DNA from: Deinococcus alpinitundrae
GTDB taxonomy: Bacteria; Deinococcota; Deinococci; Deinococcales; Deinococcaceae
Reading direction: 5' to 3'
DNA length: 56,731 bases
Assembly: GCF_009982895.1 (NCBI RefSeq)
Contig: NZ_WXZL01000023.1
Span: forward strand, 1 to 56,731
Part shown: positions 52,380 through 56,731 of the stretch, piece by piece
Position numbering within the stretch: the stretch's first letter is position 1
How the letters are laid out: each line of letters opens with the position of its first letter
Program-made: the position numbers and the translations under genes
The notes under the pieces: generated by a model
What the model saw: only the letters and a program-made list of their open reading frames with translations
What the model was told of the DNA's origin: nothing
The model's database searches: none

Positions 52380-52853
52380 ATGACCTCCACACTGCGCCGG
52401 TTGTTGCTGCTGGGCACCTTGATCGGCCTGCCCACCGGGTCCGTGTCTCTCGCCGCTGCCCCCGCCGCCCCCACGGCTTCCCAGACGGTGGCCGAAAAGA
52501 GCGCCGAGGCCCGTGCCAGGACGCTGCTCAAGGAGTTTTACGCCGTCAAACTGGGCAACATCTGGGCCGCCTTCACGCCGGAGGTCAAGGCGCAGTGGGG
52601 CACCCTCGACGGGTTTACCCAGTACCGTCAGACCGGGGTCGAGCAGTTCGGCGCGGAGCAGGAACTGGTGGGCGAGAAGACCTTCGTGCGCGGCAACGTA
52701 ACCTACTACGTTCGCAGCGCCACCTTTGTGAAGGTTCCCGAGATCGTCTGGGCAGTGGCCTTCGGCTTCGATCAACTGGGCCGCATCAGCGAGTTCGGCA
52801 TCACGCTGGAGCATGATCGCTCGACCGATCAGGTGGCCATGAGCGCCCCCTGA
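52380..52853 (+). CDS. secreted protein, DUF3887-like
   Basis: This 157-residue protein has a signal peptide (TLRRLLLLGTLIGLPTGSVS, cleavage after about residue 25) and a mature part of helix then sheet (TLLKEFYAVKLGNIWAAFTP, VGEKTFVRGNVTYYVRSATF). That is the pattern of DUF3887/NTF2-like exported proteins, but I am not sure of the family. A TACGCT box ends 5 nt before the ATG at 52380. The open frame up to 52251 is rejected on that ground. Confidence 0.7.
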   Translation: MTSTLRRLLLLGTLIGLPTGSVSLAAAPAAPTASQTVAEKSAEARARTLLKEFYAVKLGNIWAAFTPEVKAQWGTLDGFTQYRQTGVEQFGAEQELVGEKTFVRGNVTYYVRSATFVKVPEIVWAVAFGFDQLGRISEFGITLEHDRSTDQVAMSAP

Positions 52854-52871
52854 TCGGTCGGGCCCTGTGAC

Positions 52872-54044
52872 TCAGCCCTTGACCGCCCTGGCCAGCCGCT
52901 CCAGCCCATCTTGCAACAGCGCGCGGCTGGTGGCGAAGTTCAGCCGCACGAAGCCCTGGTAGTCCGAGCCGAAGTTGAGGCCGTCGTTGAGGGCAAGCTG
53001 GGCTTCTTCGAGCAGGTACTTTTGAATGTCGGCGGCGCGCGGGTGGCTTCTGAGGTCGAACCAGGCCAGGTAGGTCGCCTGCGGCGGCGTGTACGGCACC
53101 TCCGGCAGTTCGCGGGCCATGAACGCGCTCACGAAGTCGCGGTTGGCCTGCAAGTACTTGAGCGTCTCGGCCAGCCATTCGGCCCCGCTGCTGAGCGCGG
53201 CTTGCCACATGGTGATGCTCAGGGCGCTGGCATGGCCCATGATGCCGTGGGTAGCCTTCTCCAGCCGGGCCACCAGTTCGGGGTTGTGGCTGACCATCGC
53301 CCCGATGCCCAGACCCGCCGTGTTGTACGCCTTGCATGGCCCCGTCAGCGTGACGACGCGCCCGGCGAGTTCGGGCCGCACAGCGGCAAACGGCACGTAC
53401 TCCGGCGCGTCCGGGTAACGCAGATCGGCGTGCAATTCGTCACTGACGACCCAGAGGTCGTGCTTGAGGGCGAAGTCGGCTAAGCCTTCCAGTTCGGCAC
53501 GGGTCCACACCCGGCCCGCCGGATTGTGCGGGTGGCAGAGCATCAGCAGTTTGGTGTTGGGTGTCATGGCGGCGTCCAGGGCAGCCATGTCCAGCCTCCA
53601 GCCCTCCTTGCTCTCGGTCAGCGCCACGGCGTTGAGTACCCGCCCGTGATCGGTAATGGCGCTCAGGAATGGCGGGTAGATCGGCACCACGGTCATCACC
53701 GCGTCGCCCGGCTGGGTTAGGGCCTGCACAGCGGCATAAAGGCCTGGCACTACGCCCGGTAGAAAGCCGACGCCCTCGGGAATCAGATTCATCAGGCCGT
53801 CGCGCGCCAGCTTGGCGATCAACTGCGCCTTCAGCACTGGGTCGCCCGTCACCTGGGCGTAGCCGATCGAGCGGGTCAGGCGGTCTTGCAGCGCGGCCAG
53901 AATCGGCTCGGCCACCGGGAAGTCCATGTCGGCCACCCACATCGGCAGCACGTCCTCGCCGTAAAAGGTCCACTTGATGTTGTCGGCGTGGCGCAGCTGC
54001 TCGGGCGAAAGGGTGTCGTGGGGAGAGGGAGCAGTGTCGGTCAT
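52872..54044 (-). CDS. PatB/MalY-type PLP C-S lyase
   Basis: This 390-residue fold-type I PLP enzyme is of the PatB/MalY kind, which cleaves cystathionine or cysteine conjugates. It has LPMWVADMDFPV, the AspxTyr-type segment PIYPPFLSAI, CHPHNPAGRVW, SDELHADLRY and the PLP Lys in GPCKAYNTAGL (about 232). A TAGACT box ends 7 nt before the ATG. It faces the secreted protein gene at its end. It probably takes part in sulfur amino acid metabolism, but the exact substrate cannot be set. Confidence 0.9.
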   Translation of the reverse strand: MTDTAPSPHDTLSPEQLRHADNIKWTFYGEDVLPMWVADMDFPVAEPILAALQDRLTRSIGYAQVTGDPVLKAQLIAKLARDGLMNLIPEGVGFLPGVVPGLYAAVQALTQPGDAVMTVVPIYPPFLSAITDHGRVLNAVALTESKEGWRLDMAALDAAMTPNTKLLMLCHPHNPAGRVWTRAELEGLADFALKHDLWVVSDELHADLRYPDAPEYVPFAAVRPELAGRVVTLTGPCKAYNTAGLGIGAMVSHNPELVARLEKATHGIMGHASALSITMWQAALSSGAEWLAETLKYLQANRDFVSAFMARELPEVPYTPPQATYLAWFDLRSHPRAADIQKYLLEEAQLALNDGLNFGSDYQGFVRLNFATSRALLQDGLERLARAVKG

Positions 54045-54074
54045 GCCCGTCAGTCTACGCCGCCCGCCGCCGGA

Positions 54075-54821
54075 TCAGTGTGCGGGCAGTTCGTCCCAGA
54101 AGGCCTGCAGATCCGCTGCCAGCGGCACTTCGACCCGCACCTTCGCCCGGTCCCAGCCGAAGCTCAGGCTGTGGGCGTGGAGTGCTTGGCGGGGCAGCAG
54201 GAGCCGCCGGGTCAGCGCGTCCGTCTGCCCGGTCTGCATGAAGTTCAGAAACACGTCCGGATCGCGTCCGTAGATCTTGTCGCCCACCATCGGCAGCCCC
54301 AGATGCCAGAGGTGTGCCCGGATCTGGTGCAGCCGCCCGGAGCGCGGGAAGGCGTGCAGCAGCGTGAACCCCGGCTTGCGGGCCACCACCCGGAACTCGG
54401 TGGCGGCGGGCTTGCCGTCTGGCACAACCCCCTGGCGAATCTGGATGTGGTTGCTCTCCGAGAGGCCCACGAAGCCCAGCGGAGCGTCCAGCAGCGTGCT
54501 TTCCCACTCCGGTGAGCCGTGAACGATGGCGAGGTATGACTTGCCGACCAGATGCTCCTTGAACAGTGTGAAGAAGCGCCGGGCCGAATCGCTGTCGCGC
54601 GTGAAGAGCTGTGCGCCGCTGGTCTCGCGGTCGAGTCGGTGCGGCGGGGCCACCCCCGCTTCGCCGGTTTCGCGCTGCAAGAACGTCAGCACATCCGGCA
54701 CGTCCACGCGGGCGCGTACCGGATGGGTGAGCCACAAAGCGGGCTTGGCGATCACATAGAAGTCGGGATGCTCGGTAACGATTCGCGGGCGCTCGGCGGG
54801 TGGAGGGGAAGCGGCCAGCAC
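54075..54821 (-). CDS. RluA-family pseudouridine synthase
   Basis: This 248-residue enzyme turns uridine into pseudouridine in RNA. It has the catalytic Asp in HRLDRETSG (D64), the K-x-Y segment [10 protein letters not shown] and [12 protein letters not shown]. There is no S4 domain at the N-terminus, so it is the short RluA/TruC-like form. The target RNA position is unknown. It lies 23 nt after trxB on the same strand and 30 nt before the PatB gene. Confidence 0.92.
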   Translation of the reverse strand: MLAASPPPAERPRIVTEHPDFYVIAKPALWLTHPVRARVDVPDVLTFLQRETGEAGVAPPHRLDRETSGAQLFTRDSDSARRFFTLFKEHLVGKSYLAIVHGSPEWESTLLDAPLGFVGLSESNHIQIRQGVVPDGKPAATEFRVVARKPGFTLLHAFPRSGRLHQIRAHLWHLGLPMVGDKIYGRDPDVFLNFMQTGQTDALTRRLLLPRQALHAHSLSFGWDRAKVRVEVPLAADLQAFWDELPAH

Positions 54822-54844
54822 CAGTCCCTGACCTGACTCAGGGT

Positions 54845-55804
54845 TCAGTCTGCTGCGCTCTCTTCAAGTTCTAGGGCAGCCAGCATCCGCTCCACGCTCA
54901 TGGCTGCCCGCGTGCCTGCGCCCACGCTGGTGGCGAGCTGACGGTACACATAGTCGCTGATGTCGCCCGCCGCGAACAGTCCCGGCACGCTGGTGTAGAT
55001 GTCGTCGCGGACCTCCACGTAGCCGTCCTCGCGCAGCTTGACCACACCTTCCAAGAAGCCGGTGTTGGGGACGTGCCCGATAAAGATGAAGACGCCGTCG
55101 GTGTCCATGCGGCTCACCTCGCCCGTCTTGAGGTTCTTGAGCTGCACGGCCTGCACGCTCTCCTCACCGATAATCTCCTCGACGCCCGTGTCCCAGATGA
55201 ACTTCATCTTGGGACTGGCAAAGGCGCGGGCCTGGGCCACCTTGTTGGCGCGCAGGCTGTCACGGCGGTGAATCAACGTCACCTCGTCGGCGAACTTGGT
55301 CAGAAACAGGCCCTCTTCCACGGCGGCGTCGCCCCCGCCCACCACCACGACTTTTTTGCCCCGGTAAAAGAAGCCGTCGCAGGTGGCACAGGTGCTGACC
55401 CCCTTACCCCAGAACTGCTCCTCGCCCGGCACCGAGAGGCGCTTGGGGTTGGCTCCGGTGGCCAGAATGACCGCCTTGGCATGGTAGGTGCCGCTATAGC
55501 CGGTCACCAGGAAGCCGCCATGCGGGTGGTGCTCGATACTCTGCACCTCTTCCATCTCGATTTTCGCGCCGAAGCGCTCGGCCTGCTCGGTCATGCGCTG
55601 CGCCAGCTCAGGGCCAGAAATGGGCTCAGGAAAGCCGGGATAGTTCTCGACTTCTTCGGTCTGGGCGATCTGCCCGCCCGGCAGTCCCTTTTCCAGGACC
55701 ACCGTGTTGAGGCTGGCGCGGCCCGTGTAAATGGCCGCCGTCAGGCCCGCAGGACCGCCGCCGATAATCACCACGTCGTGTTGAGAAGGTTGAACGTTCG
55801 TCAT
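54845..55804 (-). CDS. trxB: thioredoxin-disulfide reductase
   Basis: TrxB passes electrons from NADPH via FAD to thioredoxin. The 319-residue protein has the FAD site [12 protein letters not shown], the redox pair CATC (C139 and C142), the NADPH site [13 protein letters not shown] and the late FAD motif [17 protein letters not shown] box ends 6 nt before the ATG, so the message is probably leaderless. The tRNA-Gln remnant and its terminator lie upstream. Confidence 0.97.
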   Translation of the reverse strand: MTNVQPSQHDVVIIGGGPAGLTAAIYTGRASLNTVVLEKGLPGGQIAQTEEVENYPGFPEPISGPELAQRMTEQAERFGAKIEMEEVQSIEHHPHGGFLVTGYSGTYHAKAVILATGANPKRLSVPGEEQFWGKGVSTCATCDGFFYRGKKVVVVGGGDAAVEEGLFLTKFADEVTLIHRRDSLRANKVAQARAFASPKMKFIWDTGVEEIIGEESVQAVQLKNLKTGEVSRMDTDGVFIFIGHVPNTGFLEGVVKLREDGYVEVRDDIYTSVPGLFAAGDISDYVYRQLATSVGAGTRAAMSVERMLAALELEESAAD

Positions 55805-55910
55805 GCTGGGAGCTTAGCAGAGGTGCGTCGTCGCAACGGTGTCTCAGTTTGTTTTTTAAAGCAGGAATAAGGAGAGTCATGTGATCTCGGTCACGCTGAA
55901 GGTAGGCAAC

Positions 55911-55934
55911 AAAAAAGCCCGCACGAAGCGGACT
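55911..55934 (-). terminator. terminator after the tRNA-Gln gene
   Basis: Read on the minus strand, a 6-bp stem (one G-U pair) with a 5-nt TTCGT loop is followed by six T residues. It lies 19 nt beyond the tRNA 3' end, as expected for the original tRNA gene. Confidence 0.8.
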
Positions 55935-55952
55935 GGTTTGACGCTGCTGAAT

Positions 55953-55996
55953 TGGCTGGGGCACAAGGACTCGAACCTTGATCGACAGTGTCAGAG
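55953..55996 (-). pseudogene. 3' half of tRNA-Gln(CUG), probable attachment site
   Basis: Read on the minus strand, this has the anticodon loop CTCTGAC (anticodon CTG, Gln), the 3' anticodon stem ACTGT, variable CGAT, a full T arm (CAAGG-TTCGAGT-CCTTG), the acceptor strand TGCCCCA, G73 and the encoded CCA. The 5' stem of the anticodon (ACAGT expected), the D arm and the 5' acceptor strand are missing: the match ends exactly at 55996. This is how a tRNA gene looks after an element has inserted at the anticodon loop and restored an intact copy at its other end. Confidence 0.85.
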
Positions 55997-56126
55997 GCGC
56001 TGAGTCAGTTGTATCTCTGCGGGGACGTGAGATGGCGCGTGTTGTATTTTTGTCGTCTGGAAGGGCATTGCCCACAAAGTAAGAAGGTCAGTTGTAGGCA
56101 CGGGAAGGCGGGAGACAGCAGGCCTT

Positions 56127-56146
56127 TTACGCACGAATTACGCACG
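56127..56146. repeat. tandem 9-bp repeat beside the attachment site
   Basis: TTACGCACG occurs twice with a period of 11 bp. It lies 131 nt from the tRNA remnant, on the element side. Such repeats near att sites often bind the integrase arm domain. Confidence 0.6.
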
Positions 56147-56183
56147 CGCACCCGCTTGTTGTCTGGCCTGCTACCATTACGCC

Positions 56184-56495
56184 ATGTCCAGAACTGTGCT
56201 GATACGTTTCGTTCCGCCCGCACCGATCAAGACTAAGACCGGCAAGGCCACCACGCACGTGCGCGAGTGGGACGGCGAGAAGATGGCCGCGTTTCTGCAA
56301 GAGGGCCTGGAAATCTGGGCAGGCGACAAGCACCCGGACTTCGAGATGCGGGTGCTTGTGTCGCGTCAGGCCGAGATCCGTTTCGAGAACTGGAAGCCGG
56401 ACAAGACCCAGGCTGAAGAGCTGCGCGCCGAGATCGGTGACGAGATCGCGCTGGTTATGGAAGGCATCGAGCCGGAAGACTACCTGAGCGAGTAA
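56184..56495 (+). CDS. small unknown protein in the presumed element
   Basis: This 103-residue charged protein (FVPPAPIKTKTGKATTHVRE, RFENWKPDKTQAEELRAEIG) has no signal peptide or membrane span and no family I recognise. A TACCAT box ends 6 nt before the ATG, so the message is probably leaderless, as with host genes. The place, just inside the scar of a tRNA-integrated element, suggests an accessory or control function of that element. A GC hairpin follows at 56528. Confidence 0.72.
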   Translation: MSRTVLIRFVPPAPIKTKTGKATTHVREWDGEKMAAFLQEGLEIWAGDKHPDFEMRVLVSRQAEIRFENWKPDKTQAEELRAEIGDEIALVMEGIEPEDYLSE

Positions 56496-56527
56496 CGCCG
56501 GTGGCTCAGCCGCTGGATTGACGCGAG

Positions 56528-56553
56528 ACGGGTGCCCCCCCAGAGGCACCCGT
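56528..56553 (+). terminator. GC-rich hairpin after the small gene
   Basis: ACGGGTGCC pairs with GGCACCCGT over 9 bp with an 8-nt loop. There is no T-run, so it may be a weak terminator. Confidence 0.55.
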
Positions 56554-56564
56554 TCGCTCAAATA

Positions 56565-56613
56565 ACCTTTATGCAAAAGGACACGTGCTGCGGCGCATCT
56601 TTGTCATAAAGGT
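56565..56613. repeat. 9-bp inverted repeat
   Basis: ACCTTTATG (56565-56573) and its exact complement CATAAAGGT (56605-56613) are 31 nt apart, in the AT-rich DNA of the presumed element. It may bind a protein. Confidence 0.5.
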
Positions 56614-56654
56614 AGAACATGCTTTTCTTCTACTGAGATGTTGCGGTTTACGAA

Positions 56655-56727
56655 AAAGCTGTCCAGCACGGCTTTGCACCTCAGAATGAGGGTGTGAACG
56701 CAAAGGAAACTCGTGCTGGACAGCTTT
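56655..56727. repeat. 16-bp inverted repeat at the window edge
   Basis: AAAGCTGTCCAGCACG (56655-56670) and its exact complement (56712-56727) are 41 nt apart. The right copy lies inside the reading frame that starts at 56694. This could be the operator of that gene, an IS-type end, or a recombination site. Confidence 0.75.
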
Positions 56728-56731
56728 ACAC
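56694..56731 (+). CDS. start of a reading frame leaving the window
   Basis: A GTG at 56694 opens a frame (NAKETRAGQLYT) that runs out of the window. GAGGG lies just upstream, with short spacing. Only about 12 residues are visible, so no family can be given. A transposase or element gene is possible from the context. Confidence 0.35.
   Translation, partial: MNAKETRAGQLY

Overview
The window is about 56.7 kb of GC-rich bacterial chromosome that reads as Deinococcus. Three things point that way. First, lysY-lysT of the alpha-aminoadipate lysine route lie together. Second, many start codons sit 5 to 9 nt after a TANNNT -10 box with no ribosome binding site (leaderless mRNAs, well known in this genus). 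Third, the gene set is typical: WGR beta-propeller protein, DUF4388 protein, long-tailed DivIVA and a BamA-type Omp85 protein. The species cannot be named from the sequence alone.

Layout. Positions 1-321 hold the 3' end of an AT-rich reading frame that enters from the left. 378-11907: methyltransferase, helical-repeat protein, coiled-coil protein with hflX, a PAS-GGDEF-EAL protein facing a 2H phosphoesterase and a minimal HD-GYP protein, PEGA lipoprotein with rhomboid protease, two-domain VOC protein and a CopZ-like chaperone. 11922-17448 (minus strand): WGR propeller, sorbosone-type dehydrogenase, DAHP synthase, a small unknown protein and an M20 peptidase, followed by a GGDEF remnant. 17841-22526: mutS-mutL and rpmE. 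22660-25055: lysT and lysY. 25249-32131: DUF4388 protein, NamA-like oxidoreductase, minC, S1 protein, orphan NarL-type response regulator, tdk, secreted protein, recO and a zinc-finger protein. 32193-35869: proline catabolism (GntR regulator, proline dehydrogenase, unknown protein, P5C dehydrogenase). 35979-38044: sucCD. 38255-39124: orphan ParA with a ribbon-helix-helix-like partner. 39306-41840: copper cluster (CopD, CopC, YcnI-like, DUF2946-like). 41902-45355: small protein, msrB, alpha/beta hydrolase, divIVA and yggS. 45773-50312: bamA, two small ORFs and trmFO. 50592-55804: methyltransferase, HAD phosphatase, secreted protein, PatB-type lyase, RluA-type pseudouridine synthase and trxB.

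The right edge differs. At 55953-55996 lies only the 3' half of a tRNA-Gln(CUG), cut at the anticodon loop. This is the classic scar of site-specific integration into a tRNA gene. Its orientation implies that everything to its right (about 55997-56731) is the start of an integrated element, with repeats, one small unknown gene and the start of another reading frame.

Other signals outside ordinary genes are: a perfect palindrome with 26-bp arms inside the copper-cluster DUF2946-like gene, encoding a methionine-rich stretch; a GntR-type operator overlapping the -10 box of a leaderless regulator gene; an hflX frame whose conserved N-terminus has no ATG, GTG or TTG; and a hairpin in the rpmE leader. 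No CRISPR array, rRNA gene, intact tRNA or complete insertion sequence was seen.
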